Shown: positions 28,641-38,483, counted from the first letter of the stretch. The stretch: DNA of 64,000 nucleotides from a bacterium HR28 (GCA_002898255.1 BEIE01000004.1:186001-250000), one strand, 5' to 3'. Notes: generated by a model not told the origin, from the sequence alone. Made by a program: numbers and translations.

Positions 28641-28781
28641 CCGCTCGTAGACACCACTCATCGACAGCATATCCGCCTCACGAACGACAAGACGGTCGAG
28701 CGGATGCGGTGACCGAACCCGCACCCGCCCGCGATTGGTTGCGCTTTTCTCGGCGCACGTCCGAGGGAGGTCTTGCTGCGC

Positions 28782-30596
28782 ATGTGTGGGATCTTTGGCT
28801 TCGTCTCGACTCGCGAACTACCAGTAGCGCTGGTAGTCGACGCGTTGCGCACCCTGGAGTACCGCGGGTACGACTCTTGGGGCATCGCCTACGCGACGTC
28901 TGAACGAGGTGGCGAACGCCTCGCAGTCTTTAAGCAGGCAGGTCGTCTTCCGCAAACGCTACCACCACTGCCTACCTCACCTATTGCACTCGGTCATACA
29001 CGCTGGGCTACCCATGGCGGGGTCACAGACGAAAATGCACATCCACATCTCGATTGCAGCGCAACGCTGGCGATCGTTCACAACGGCATTATCGAGAACT
29101 ACCGACCGCTCCGCGAAGCACTTGAACAGGTCGGTCATCACTTTCGCAGTGGCACCGACAGTGAAATCTTCGCACACCTCTTAGAAGATTCACTGCAGCG
29201 CGCTCGCAGAGTGAGTGAGAGTACGTTCAGCGAACCGCCAGGTCTCTTGGTCGAAGCTGTTCGCCAGGCTTTCGCCCAAATTCGAGGATTGAATGCTTTT
29301 ATCGTCTTGCACCTCCCGTCTCGCCAACTTGTGGCGGTCAAATCCACGTCGCCGCTTGTCATCGGCATCGGCAGGGAGGGGGTCTTTGTCTCGTCGGACG
29401 CCGTGGCACTCGTCGGCCACGCTGAACAGATCTATTACCTGCGCGACGACGAAGTCGCACTGCTTTCCCCACAAGGACCTCGCTTGTTCGATCGGTGCAC
29501 CGGGGAATTGCGTCAACCGCAGTGGGAACCGCTCACGCTTCGACCCGCGGATACGTCATTGGGTGGGTTCCCACACTACCTAATCAAGGAGATCCATGAG
29601 CAACCGCATGTCATCGAGCGGATCCTACGCGAACGACTCGATGGTGCCCGTCAGCTCGCCGAGTTGATCCGGCGCTCATACGGAACCTTCCTCGTCGGCT
29701 GCGGCACCGCTGGGTATGCAGCACTGTGTGGAAGTTATCTCTTCTCCCGCATCGCTCGCCGCCACGTCAACGCAGTGATTGCTTCCGAGTTCAAGTACCA
29801 GGAGCATTTCCTCACCGACCGATCGCTTGTCATTGCGCTTACCCAAAGCGGAGAAACCGTAGACGTTATCGAGGCCGTTCAAGCAGCCAAGCGGCGCGGC
29901 GCAACAGTGGCTGCGCTGGTCAACGTCACCGGTTCCACTGTTGCCCGGCTTGCTGACTTCACGGTTCCACTCTCGGCTGGCCCTGAACAAAGCGTGCTCT
30001 CTACCAAGGCATATACCGCGAAGTTGGCGATCCTACTTCTCGTTGCCCACATCCTGAACGGAAGCGAACATGTTGGTATTGACGTGCTCTGGCGCGCCAT
30101 CGACGGTATGGAGCTCGCACTTGCTCCGGCAACCCTGGATCGTATCCGGGCAGTTGCTGAGCAGCTGGTCAATGCCGAACACTGTTATGTGATAGGGCGC
30201 GGCCTGTCGTACCCGACAGCCTTAGAGGCCGCACTGAAAATTAAAGAAGTGACGTATATTCACGCCGAAGGCTTCGCTGGTGGTGAGCTGAAGCACGGTG
30301 TCATCGCCCTGATCCAGGACGGGAGCCCATGCCTCGTTTTCTCACCACTGGATGAGACGAGACCGGACATCCTTTCGGGCGCAATGGAAGTCCGCAGCCG
30401 CGGCGGCTGGGTCGTCGGTATTTCGCCGGAACCCGACGAAGCATTTCACGTTCACATCCCAATCGCCGATGTCGGCGATGCCTCCCCCCTCGTCGCAATC
30501 GTCCCGGCACAACTCCTCGCCTACGAACTCGCTGTGCGACGTGGGCTGGATCCGGACAAGCCACGCAATCTCGCGAAAAGCGTCACCGTCAAGTGA
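28782..30596 (+). CDS. glmS: Glucosamine-fructose-6-phosphate aminotransferase (isomerising)
   Basis: Makes glucosamine-6-phosphate from fructose-6-P and glutamine. The ATG at 28782 is chosen because Cys2 of the processed enzyme must follow Met (MCGIFGFVS); 604 aa, normal length. Glutaminase domain 1-240 with RGYDSWG, GHTRWATHG and HNGIIENY; two SIS domains with GCGTAGYAAL, TQSGETVDV and STKAYTAKLA; C-terminal DKPRNLAKSVTVK. GGGAGG lies 11 nt upstream. Controlled by the ribozyme in its leader. First gene of a four-gene operon. Confidence 0.98.
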   Translation: MCGIFGFVSTRELPVALVVDALRTLEYRGYDSWGIAYATSERGGERLAVFKQAGRLPQTLPPLPTSPIALGHTRWATHGGVTDENAHPHLDCSATLAIVHNGIIENYRPLREALEQVGHHFRSGTDSEIFAHLLEDSLQRARRVSESTFSEPPGLLVEAVRQAFAQIRGLNAFIVLHLPSRQLVAVKSTSPLVIGIGREGVFVSSDAVALVGHAEQIYYLRDDEVALLSPQGPRLFDRCTGELRQPQWEPLTLRPADTSLGGFPHYLIKEIHEQPHVIERILRERLDGARQLAELIRRSYGTFLVGCGTAGYAALCGSYLFSRIARRHVNAVIASEFKYQEHFLTDRSLVIALTQSGETVDVIEAVQAAKRRGATVAALVNVTGSTVARLADFTVPLSAGPEQSVLSTKAYTAKLAILLLVAHILNGSEHVGIDVLWRAIDGMELALAPATLDRIRAVAEQLVNAEHCYVIGRGLSYPTALEAALKIKEVTYIHAEGFAGGELKHGVIALIQDGSPCLVFSPLDETRPDILSGAMEVRSRGGWVVGISPEPDEAFHVHIPIADVGDASPLVAIVPAQLLAYELAVRRGLDPDKPRNLAKSVTVK

Positions 30597-30604
30597 GGTG
30601 CAGC

Positions 30605-31447
30605 GTGCTCCTGGTCGACACGCACTGTCACCTCGATCTCCCCGTTTTCGACGACGATCGGGCAGCAGTACTCGAGCGCGCCCGTGCCGTTGGCGTTCAA
30701 GGCTTCGTCCTCATCGGCTTCTCACCTGCGTTTTGGGAACGCGCACTCGCGCTCGCCGAAACGACTCCTGGAATGGTCGTGGCACTCGGCGTTCACCCGA
30801 ACGAAGCTGATCAGTTCGACAACCATACGGAACAGCGCCTTCGCGCACTCGCCAGGCACCCACTCGTCCGTGCGATTGGTGAAATCGGTCTGGATTATTA
30901 TTGGAAGACGGTTGATCCTCAAATACAACAGCGCGCCTTCCGTCGCCAACTGGATCTGGCGCGCGAGCTGGAACTTCCTGTCATCTTGCATCAACGTGAG
31001 GCAGAACGTGAACTTCTCACTCTGTTAGAAGTCTCCGATCCGCCGCATAGTGGCGTCATGCATTGTTTCACCGGTGGGCCGGATTTGGCGCACGCCTTCG
31101 TGGCTCTCGGGTTCCACCTTGGTATCGGCGGTATCGTGACCTTTCGTAACGCACGCCCTCTCAGGCAAGCAGTCCGCGACATACCTCGCGAACGACTCCT
31201 GCTTGAAACCGATTCGCCCTACCTAGCGTCGGTTCCGCACCGTGGTCAGCGGAATGAACCAGCCTTTTTGCGTTACGTCTCATCAACCGTCGCCGCAGAA
31301 CGCGGCGAGAGCGAAGAAGACGTTGCAGCACAAACCACTCAGAACGCGCAGTACCTGTTTCGACTTTCGCTTCCGGGGTACTCGCATGACGCTGACACGA
31401 AGACCGCAAAAGCGTCTGAAGCCAGGTATGAGGAGAACCACCGATGA
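30605..31447 (+). CDS. tatD: TatD-family metal-dependent DNase
   Basis: TIM-barrel metallohydrolase with 3'-5' DNase or deacylase-like activity. GTG 30605 has GAGGT 5 nt upstream and starts VLLVDTHCHLD (280 aa); GTG 30593, overlapping the glmS stop, is an alternative without a ribosome site. Metal ligands: HCH near the N-terminus, Glu in AIGEIGLDYYW, His in LPVILHQREA, His in MHCFTG, Asp in LLLETDSPYL. The C-terminal tail after about 255 is divergent and polar. Confidence 0.92.
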   Translation: MLLVDTHCHLDLPVFDDDRAAVLERARAVGVQGFVLIGFSPAFWERALALAETTPGMVVALGVHPNEADQFDNHTEQRLRALARHPLVRAIGEIGLDYYWKTVDPQIQQRAFRRQLDLARELELPVILHQREAERELLTLLEVSDPPHSGVMHCFTGGPDLAHAFVALGFHLGIGGIVTFRNARPLRQAVRDIPRERLLLETDSPYLASVPHRGQRNEPAFLRYVSSTVAAERGESEEDVAAQTTQNAQYLFRLSLPGYSHDADTKTAKASEARYEENHR

Positions 31448-32082
31448 CGACTCACCGTATTGTGGTCGCGACTGCGAATCCTGGGAAACTGCGCGAGTTA
31501 CGGGCCCTGCTACCCCCATGCTTTGAGGCCGTCACCGCCGCAGAACTCGGAATTCGGCTACCGCCTGAGACGGGTGACACTTTCGCTGAAAATGCGCTCA
31601 TCAAGGCTCGGGCAGCCGCGCACGCGAGCGGGCTTGTCGCTCTGGCTGACGACTCCGGCCTGGAGGTCGATGCGCTCGGCGGTCGACCAGGAGTCCATTC
31701 AGCGCACTATGCCGGCGAAGGAGCCACTGATCGAGACAACATCCAACGGCTCTTGAGCGAGCTACGTGGAGTCCCGCGGGAACGACGTACCGCCCGCTTT
31801 CGCGCGGTCATTGCGTTGGTGGCGCCAGACGGCCGGGAAGCACTAGCTGAGGGTGTCGTCGAAGGTCATATCATCGAGGAGCCAAGGGGAGAATCCGGTT
31901 TCGGATACGATCCGATCTTCCAGCCTCTCGGCTCCGAGCACACCTTCGCCGAAATGTCTGCCGAAGAAAAGAACCGATGGAGCCATCGAGCCCAAGCCAT
32001 GCAACGAGCACTACTTATCCTACAGGACTGGTTCACGTGCTCTACCGAGAAATCGTCGATAAACGATGAAAGTAGGTCGTGA
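31444..32082 (+). CDS. rdgB: XTP/dITP diphosphatase (HAM1/RdgB)
   Basis: Removes non-canonical purine nucleoside triphosphates. 212 aa, ATG 31444 overlapping the tatD stop (ATGA) with GAGGAG upstream. Motifs: VVATANPGKLRELRALL, DTFAENALIKA, ADDSGLEVDALGG, GPGVHSA-type loop, GFGYDPIFQP and FAEMSAEEKNRWSHRAQA. The C-terminal 15 residues are non-conserved. Confidence 0.95.
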   Translation: MTTHRIVVATANPGKLRELRALLPPCFEAVTAAELGIRLPPETGDTFAENALIKARAAAHASGLVALADDSGLEVDALGGRPGVHSAHYAGEGATDRDNIQRLLSELRGVPRERRTARFRAVIALVAPDGREALAEGVVEGHIIEEPRGESGFGYDPIFQPLGSEHTFAEMSAEEKNRWSHRAQAMQRALLILQDWFTCSTEKSSINDESRS

Positions 32083-32100
32083 CGATCTGCGGGGCCCACA

Positions 32101-33417
32101 ATGAAGGACACAGGGAAACCAAACCACGGTCGTAGTCCACTCCCCCTCGTTGCCATCACGGGGACACGTGGCAAGTCCACGGTCGCCTGGCTGCTCTACC
32201 AAATGGCGCGAGCACGCCAACTCGCCACTGGTCTGTGGTGCACGAGTGGCGTATTCATGAACGGCCACCAACTCGAAGGAGAACTCCACCCATGGACAGC
32301 GATCGTGCGCGCCCTCGCGGCGGGTGAGCTCGATCTTGCGATTCAGGAACTGGAGGCACCGGTCGTCGCCTCGGTCGGACTGCCTGAGGCGAGCTACGGA
32401 TATGCGGCAATCACCACACTCTGTGGCAACGACGACGGTTGTCTCTTAGCGTCGGAGACGCGTTATGCCGCGCGCGCACACGAGATTGTGGCTCGAGCAG
32501 TGCACCCCATGGGCACCCTCGTCCTGAATGCTGACGACCCTGCAGTTCTCGAACTCGCGGAGCGCTCCGATGCCCGAATCGTCCTCTTTGGCCTTCATCC
32601 AGAAAACCCGGCGATTCGACGTTGTCGTGAGACTGGTGCCCCGGCCATCTGGTGCCGAGAGGGGGTCATTGTCGCCAATCGGGCGCTGTGGGAGATCGGT
32701 ACTCGTGCAGCTTTCCAGAGTTCACTTCGGAGCGAAAAGAGCATGTTATCGGTCGCAGCGAAGACGGCAGAAAACCATGGAGAAGCCCGGTCAGTTGACC
32801 CTCAGGAATGGGACAATGGCGCGGAAATTCCGCTTCTGGATGCTCGCGACGCACCCTGCACCTTGGGCGGTACGCTGACATTCCAGATTCAGAACGTCAT
32901 GTGCGCCGCTGCTCTCGCTCTTGCACTCGGCGTCCCCCTCACGACCATCCGTGCGGTGGCGCGTACCTTTCTCCCAAACCCAACCGTCTTACCCGGGGCA
33001 TGCAACCTCTTTACGTTGCAGGGACGAGACGTGCTCATCGACAGCGCACGCTACCCCTGGATGCTGCGTCCCCTCATTCGGGGCATTCGCCAGAGGAACC
33101 CCCGGAACACTTTCGTGATCGTTCATGACTTTCCCTGGCTGACCACTCAGGAGTTGCACGAGGTAGGTCGAATCCTCGGGAAGATCCGTGGCCTCATCAT
33201 CGTTTATGGCCCGGCATCTGAGGACCGCCTGCATGCGCTTCGCGAGGGAATTGTTCAGAACCCGATGCCGCCCGTCGTTGCCATGCAACCAAGCCTGGCT
33301 CACGCGCTTCGCTACGCGCTCAGTCTCTCGCGCAACGGTGATCTCTGCCTGATCCTCGCAGACAATGCTCTGGACGCAATTACGACACTTGAGCGATTCG
33401 AATTCGAGATCGCCTAA
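32101..33417 (+). CDS. Stand-alone Mur-ligase-like protein related to the C-terminal half of cyanophycin synthetase, apparently degenerate
   Basis: 438 aa from the ATG at 32101. The P-loop ITGTRGKSTVAWLL (residues about 19-32) is Mur-ligase/PgsB-like. Further sequence follows the CphA Mur half in order: VLNADDPAVLELAER, ENPAIRRCRETGAPAIWCREGVIV, LTFQIQNVMCAAALALALGVPL, GACNLFTLQGRDVLIDSARY, LCLILADN. Two motifs look broken: the DHLD/DHLG region reads GNDDG, and the DYAHNP motif reads DSARYP. The N-terminal ATP-grasp half of CphA is absent. An amide-ligase or ATPase role is possible, but the substrate is unknown. Last gene of the glmS operon. Confidence 0.65.
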   Translation: MKDTGKPNHGRSPLPLVAITGTRGKSTVAWLLYQMARARQLATGLWCTSGVFMNGHQLEGELHPWTAIVRALAAGELDLAIQELEAPVVASVGLPEASYGYAAITTLCGNDDGCLLASETRYAARAHEIVARAVHPMGTLVLNADDPAVLELAERSDARIVLFGLHPENPAIRRCRETGAPAIWCREGVIVANRALWEIGTRAAFQSSLRSEKSMLSVAAKTAENHGEARSVDPQEWDNGAEIPLLDARDAPCTLGGTLTFQIQNVMCAAALALALGVPLTTIRAVARTFLPNPTVLPGACNLFTLQGRDVLIDSARYPWMLRPLIRGIRQRNPRNTFVIVHDFPWLTTQELHEVGRILGKIRGLIIVYGPASEDRLHALREGIVQNPMPPVVAMQPSLAHALRYALSLSRNGDLCLILADNALDAITTLERFEFEIA

Positions 33418-33425
33418 CACAGAGC

Positions 33426-36400
33426 TCACGCCGCATCACGCAGTCGATTCCCGATCGTTTCCTCGATCCAGACTGCTCCCTGGCCTAACGCAGACTCGAG
33501 GACCCGCACAAAATCTTCGCACCAATCGACGCGGAGCCGTGTCGCCAGGACTACCTCGCGATTTCCCAATGGAAGATGAATCCGCAGCTCATCGTCACCT
33601 GGAAACTGAGCCAAAAGCTCGCGCAACTCGTGCATCCGCGCGATATCATGGTCCGCATTGGTACTTAGAGGAAATCGCAGATGGACAATCCGTGTCGGGC
33701 TGCTGATGGTCCGTAAGATCTCGCGGGGATCCTGGATGGCCTGAGCAACCAGTTGGAGCTCGTCGTTCCGTTCCTCGACCTTCGCCTGGATCGCCAGGAC
33801 AGCTTCATCTGAAATCAGGTCGCGATGCGCCTCGTACAAATCAGGGAATACAACGACCTCGATTGTGCCGGATCGATCCTCCACCTGCAGAACTGCCATG
33901 ATCCGCCCAGTGCGCGTCGGGAGTTTTCGGAAACTGCTGACCAGCACCAGCAGTTCCACAGTCTGCCCCACTGATTCTTCGTCGAGTTCCGCAATCTGCA
34001 CGATCCCCCGCTCGCGGACAAGCGGCATAAACTCGTCCAACGGGTGGGCACTCAAGTAGACCCCAAGGAGCTCCCGTTCCCATCCCAAGAGCGTCCGCTG
34101 GGGAATGTCCGGCGGCTCAACATCAGGTCGCGCGAACTGCAGCGGTGCTAGCTGCTCCGCCCCAACCACTGAGAACAGATCCATTTGTCCACGTTTGAGC
34201 GCCTTCTGCCGCGCCTGAGCAGCCTGTATCGCGCCGTCCAGCTGCGCAAGCAAAATTTTTCGGTCACCAAGACAGTCAAGAGCGCCACATTTGATCAGGC
34301 TTTCGACTGCTCGCCGATTCACCACCGACCAGTCAACAGTTTCACAGAAATGCTCAAAGCTCTGGAATCGTCGCTCGGGCTGCTGCGCTCGGGCGGCCAA
34401 GATGGCCTCGATTGCTGCCTCACCCACATGCTTCACCATGGCTAGCCCGAACCGGATTCCTCGGCGTCCATCTGCCAGGGTCTCAACGGTGAACGTCGCT
34501 TCGCTCTTGTTGATGTCTGGCGGAAGAACCGGGATCCCCAGTTTCTGACATTCTGCGAGTGCTGCGGCAATGCGCTTCACCGTGCCGGACGGATGACTGG
34601 GAGCGTTCCGCAAGACGGCGGTCATGTACTCCACTGGGTAATTTGCCTTCAAATACGCTGTCTGATAGGAGACGACCGCATAACAGGTAGCATGCGCCTT
34701 ATTGAAGGCGTACCCCGCAAAGGGCTCGATCAGGTTAAAGATCCGCTCAGCATCCTCTTCGCTGTACCCATTAGCTTTCGCTCCAGCGATAAAGCGCTCA
34801 CGCTCGGCACGCATCTTTTCGGGGATCTTCTTCCCCATCGCCTTCCGCATGATGTCCGCTTCACCGAGCGTGTAGCCAGCGAACTTGCGTGCGATCAGGA
34901 GCACTTGATCTTGGTAAACAATCACCCCGTAAGTCTCGTCCAAAATCTCCGCAAGGTCCGGATGTGGATACTGGATTGGCTCCAAACCATGCTTCGCCCG
35001 GCAGTACGTGGGGATATGTTGCATCGGGCCGGGACGATAGAGCGCGATCATCGCTGCAAGCTCGGCAACTGACGCTGGGCGCAATTCTCGGATGTAGCGC
35101 CGCATCCCGGCACTTTCCAACTGGAAGACGCCGAACGTCTGCCCTTCGCTCAGCAGCTGGAACGTTTTGGGATCGTCCATGGGAATCCGTTTCAGATCGA
35201 TGTTGATCCCCTGCGTCTGCCGAATCAGCTCGACCGCGTCTGCCAGAATCGTCAGGTTCGCCAGGCCGAGAAAATCCATCTTCAGGAGACCAATCTCAGC
35301 AACGGTCTCCATCGGAAACTGAGTCGTCGGTAGTGCCCCTTCCTCCGCACGAGCCGGTCGCTGTAACGGCACATGCTCAACGAGTGGCGACGCCGAGATG
35401 ACGACGCCAGCTGCATGCGTCCCAGCATGGCGCGCGATTCCTTCTAACTTGCGAGCGTTGTCGATCAGTTCCCGCGACCGTGCGTCGCTCTCGTAGAGTT
35501 GCCGGAGTTCGGGGTTCTCCTGCAGTGCCCGATCGAGGGTCATATTGACCCCATTCGGGATAAGGCGAGCAATCCGATCAACCTCGGCATGTGGCCAACC
35601 CATCGCACGTCCAACGTCGCGGATTGCCGCCTTCGCCCCCATCGTACCAAAGGTGATGATCTGCGCTACATGTTCAGGTCCGTACTTCCGGGCAACATAC
35701 TCGATCACCTCGTGGCGCCGATCGTCGGCGAAGTCCATATCGATGTCCGGCATCTCGCGCCGCTCCGGATTCAGGAACCGCTCGAACACCAGACGATTGG
35801 CGAGCGGATCGACGTCGGTGATGCCGAGTGCATACAGGACAATGCTCGCTGCAGCACTGCCACGAACCCCATAGAGGATGCCGCGCTGTTTGGCAAACTC
35901 CGCGAAGTCACGGACAATAAGCATGTAACTTGAGAATCCTGTTTGCCGGATGACATCCAGCTCATACTCGAGACGCCGCTGAATCTCCTCGGTCACGACC
36001 GGGTATCGCTGCCGGATTCCTTCCCAGCACAGCTTCGCGAGATATTCGTCCGCTGTCATCCCGTCAGGAATACCCGGATCCGGAAGATGGAGGCGCCCAA
36101 ACTCAAGTTCAACCTGGCAGCGTTCCGCAATGCGGACGGTATTCCAGAGCGCTTCCGGAACTTCTTCACCAAAAAGTTGCCACATCTCCTCGGCGCTCTT
36201 GAAGTAGAGCTGATCCGATTGCACACGCATCCGCTTCGGATCGCTCAAGGTCGAATTCGTCTGAATGCAGATAAGCAGATCCTGGATTGCCGCATCTTCT
36301 CGGTCGAGGTAATGCACATCATTCGTCACAACGAGGGGGAGCTCAAGTTCGCGAGCCAACTCGACAAGTTCGGCGTTGACGCGGCGCTGCTCTGGTAATC

Positions 36401-36926
36401 CGTGATCCTGAAGCTCAACAAAGAACCGGTCAGTCCCAAACAGATCGCGTAACCGATAGGCCCAGTCTCGTGCCGCGTCCCGGTCGCCGGCGAGAAGATT
36501 CTGTGCCAGTGGCCCACCCAGACAGGCGGAGGTGACGATCAACCCCTCTGCATGCTCGGCAAGCATCGCGAGATCGATCCGCGGCTTGTAATAGAAGCCC
36601 TCCAGGCTCGCGCGCGTCGCCAATTTCAAAAGGTTCTTGTATCCTCGGTCGTTTTCCGCGAGAAGCAACAAGTGGTAGATCGTCTTGTCACGATCCTGCA
36701 CCGTGCGTGGAGCCAGATAGGCCTCCATCCCAATGATCGGGTGAAGCCCCTCGGCCTTGGCTGCCTTGTACCAATCAATGATCCCGTAGAGTACGCCGTG
36801 ATCAGAAATAGCAATGTGTTCCATACCAAATTCGCGTGCACGCGCGACGTACTCCGGAATCCGTCCCAATCCGTCAAGCAACGAAAACTCTGTATGGAGG
36901 TGAAGATGCACGAACGGCCGTGACAC
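33426..36926 (-). CDS. dnaE: DNA polymerase III subunit alpha
   Basis: Replicative polymerase catalytic subunit. GTG 36926 with GAGGGGGG upstream starts the PHP domain directly (VSRPFVHLHLHTEFSLLDG); 1166 aa. PHP residues HLH and ISDHGVLYG are present. The palm has the catalytic PDIDMDFADDRR. The helix-hairpin-helix and beta-clamp region lies about 800-900, and an OB-fold (RTGRIMAVLQVEDRSGTIEVVVFPD) about 980-1050. Convergent with the CphA-like gene, 8 nt apart. Confidence 0.97.
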   Translation of the reverse strand: MSRPFVHLHLHTEFSLLDGLGRIPEYVARAREFGMEHIAISDHGVLYGIIDWYKAAKAEGLHPIIGMEAYLAPRTVQDRDKTIYHLLLLAENDRGYKNLLKLATRASLEGFYYKPRIDLAMLAEHAEGLIVTSACLGGPLAQNLLAGDRDAARDWAYRLRDLFGTDRFFVELQDHGLPEQRRVNAELVELARELELPLVVTNDVHYLDREDAAIQDLLICIQTNSTLSDPKRMRVQSDQLYFKSAEEMWQLFGEEVPEALWNTVRIAERCQVELEFGRLHLPDPGIPDGMTADEYLAKLCWEGIRQRYPVVTEEIQRRLEYELDVIRQTGFSSYMLIVRDFAEFAKQRGILYGVRGSAAASIVLYALGITDVDPLANRLVFERFLNPERREMPDIDMDFADDRRHEVIEYVARKYGPEHVAQIITFGTMGAKAAIRDVGRAMGWPHAEVDRIARLIPNGVNMTLDRALQENPELRQLYESDARSRELIDNARKLEGIARHAGTHAAGVVISASPLVEHVPLQRPARAEEGALPTTQFPMETVAEIGLLKMDFLGLANLTILADAVELIRQTQGINIDLKRIPMDDPKTFQLLSEGQTFGVFQLESAGMRRYIRELRPASVAELAAMIALYRPGPMQHIPTYCRAKHGLEPIQYPHPDLAEILDETYGVIVYQDQVLLIARKFAGYTLGEADIMRKAMGKKIPEKMRAERERFIAGAKANGYSEEDAERIFNLIEPFAGYAFNKAHATCYAVVSYQTAYLKANYPVEYMTAVLRNAPSHPSGTVKRIAAALAECQKLGIPVLPPDINKSEATFTVETLADGRRGIRFGLAMVKHVGEAAIEAILAARAQQPERRFQSFEHFCETVDWSVVNRRAVESLIKCGALDCLGDRKILLAQLDGAIQAAQARQKALKRGQMDLFSVVGAEQLAPLQFARPDVEPPDIPQRTLLGWERELLGVYLSAHPLDEFMPLVRERGIVQIAELDEESVGQTVELLVLVSSFRKLPTRTGRIMAVLQVEDRSGTIEVVVFPDLYEAHRDLISDEAVLAIQAKVEERNDELQLVAQAIQDPREILRTISSPTRIVHLRFPLSTNADHDIARMHELRELLAQFPGDDELRIHLPLGNREVVLATRLRVDWCEDFVRVLESALGQGAVWIEETIGNRLRDAA

Positions 36927-37066
36927 GCGCCCCCCTCGCCGGACTCTGTTGCCGGTACTCGTCTCGCCGATCACCGCCGCCGAGACCGTCCCGGGACGGT
37001 CCTTGTCTACCTTCAAGGGTACCCGACAGGGAACAGACTCGTTCTCTTACGCCCGATCCCCTTCTG

Positions 37067-37546
37067 TTACCAGGCACCACCTGGCGCAGTCTGCCCCGAC
37101 CACCGGGTGCCCCACCCTGTATCGCTCGGATACCCACTCGACACGTCCTGGTCAGATCCAATCCCAACCAACGCTCTCTTCACCTGCCGCACGACCAGCG
37201 CAAGCAACTGGCGAAGATCTTCCCGTATCGCGTCGGGCACGTCCTGACGCTGCAGCAGTTCCACCACCTCGCTCAAAACGGGTTCGTGCCCGAACAGATG
37301 CTCCGCTTGCTCAGGAAGAAAACCAGCAGCAGCGAGGAGAGAGTCACGATCAGCCGGCGAGAGTTCGAGCGCCTCCGCCAACCGCACGATCGCTTCTCGT
37401 GTCGGAGCACGCCGCCCGCTCTCCAAGCGCGAGACGTAGCTATGATCGAAGCCCGCGCGTTGCGCGAGGCGGCTCTGTGAGAGCCGTGCCGCCTCCCGGT
37501 ACCGCTTCAGTAACTGCCCAAAGAACGTCACCGGTTCGGTTGCCAT
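37067..37546 (-). CDS. XRE-family helix-turn-helix transcriptional regulator
   Basis: 159 aa, ATG 37546 with AAAGGTGG upstream. Residues 8-65 form a Cro/CI-type HTH: FGQLLKRYREAARLSQSRLAQRAGFDHSYVSRLESGRRAPTREAIVRLAEAL. The rest is a predicted helical region without a recognised ligand domain, and the last 25 residues are polar. It lies 140 nt upstream of dnaE on the same strand and divergent from the cyclodeaminase-family gene. Target genes are unknown; autoregulation is a guess. Confidence 0.85.
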   Translation of the reverse strand: MATEPVTFFGQLLKRYREAARLSQSRLAQRAGFDHSYVSRLESGRRAPTREAIVRLAEALELSPADRDSLLAAAGFLPEQAEHLFGHEPVLSEVVELLQRQDVPDAIREDLRQLLALVVRQVKRALVGIGSDQDVSSGYPSDTGWGTRWSGQTAPGGAW

Positions 37547-37610
37547 CGCACCCCACCTTTCTGCTCCGAGCGAATTCGCTGCCAGCGAACAATGCCTCTC
37601 AGACACCTCC

Positions 37611-37639
37611 ATCCTAGCGTAGCCGTGCCTCCTCGTCAA
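37611..37639 (-). promoter_or_regulatory. Promoter of the XRE regulator (possibly also dnaE)
   Basis: Minus strand TTGACG (37639-37634), 17-nt spacer, TAGGAT (37616-37611), about 65 nt before the start codon. The leader contains TCTGAGAGGCATTG-type sequence with no clear structure. Confidence 0.6.
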
Positions 37640-37816
37640 CCCCTTTCCACCTTGTCCACATGCCCGTGCCCATAAGGCACAACTGGGGTGGAGCGCTGGA
37701 ACGCGGCCCGCGGAAGTAACAGTGAAGCGACACCGAATCGACACAAACTTCATCGCTATACTCGCTGCGGTCAAGCGAACGGTGGTTGGCCACCGACACT
37801 CGGGAGGAGCGTGAGG

Positions 37817-38389
37817 ATGCTCGAAGTCGACGATCGAATCGCGAGCTGGAGCGTGCAGGAGCTCATCGACCGCATGCGTCGCCCACGCTATCGCTGTGGC
37901 GGAGGCGTGGCGGCGTGCGTTGCCCTGGCCCAGGCTGCGGCACTCGCAGACCTGGTACGGCGTGCGGTCCGTCGCTCTCTCGACAATGGACTAGAACAAG
38001 AGATGGCTCACGTTTTTGGTTCGATCGCAGAACGTGCGCTTGCCCGAGCCGACCTCGATCGTGCCGCGTTGCACGAGTTGCTTTCGACGCTGCGTTCAAA
38101 CCCGGCGAGCTCCGAATCTCAGCCGGTTATTGAGCACGCTACACTCGTCCCACTTGGGACAGCTGACCTCGGCCTCGAGCTCCTGGAGATGCTCGCACGC
38201 CTCGCACCGGCGGTCCCTGCCTTTGCCGCATCAGATCTTGAGGCAGCACGAGCACTGTGCCGCTCAGGCATCCAAGCCGCACTCGCAATGGCCCGCGCGA
38301 ATTTGCCCTTGCTCACCGCACCGCGCGCAGCGGAATTAGAACAGGAGATTGAGCGGCGAGCAGCTATTCTCCAAGAGTCAACTCGTTAA
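37817..38389 (+). CDS. Cyclodeaminase/cyclohydrolase family protein (FTCD-C / FchA-like)
   Basis: 190-aa all-helical protein; ATG 37817 with GGAGGAG 7 nt upstream. N-terminal SVQELIDRMRRPRYRCGGGVAACVALAQAAALADLVRRAV matches the PF04961 pattern (the family usually has PGGGSAAAL here; this copy reads CGGGVAACV). The family contains formimino-THF cyclodeaminase and the clostridial methenyl-THF cyclohydrolase FchA, which is of similar length. Its immediate neighbour is folD, 94 nt downstream on the same strand, so folate chemistry is likely. Which reaction it performs is inferred, not shown. Confidence 0.8.
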   Translation: MLEVDDRIASWSVQELIDRMRRPRYRCGGGVAACVALAQAAALADLVRRAVRRSLDNGLEQEMAHVFGSIAERALARADLDRAALHELLSTLRSNPASSESQPVIEHATLVPLGTADLGLELLEMLARLAPAVPAFAASDLEAARALCRSGIQAALAMARANLPLLTAPRAAELEQEIERRAAILQESTR

Positions 38390-38483
38390 AGTGCCCGCTC
38401 TCTTGACCAACTCCAATGAGCGAGAGCTGTGGAATGAACCACCTCCATTGGTGTGAGACGAGTAGAAATGCGAGGAGGCCCTT

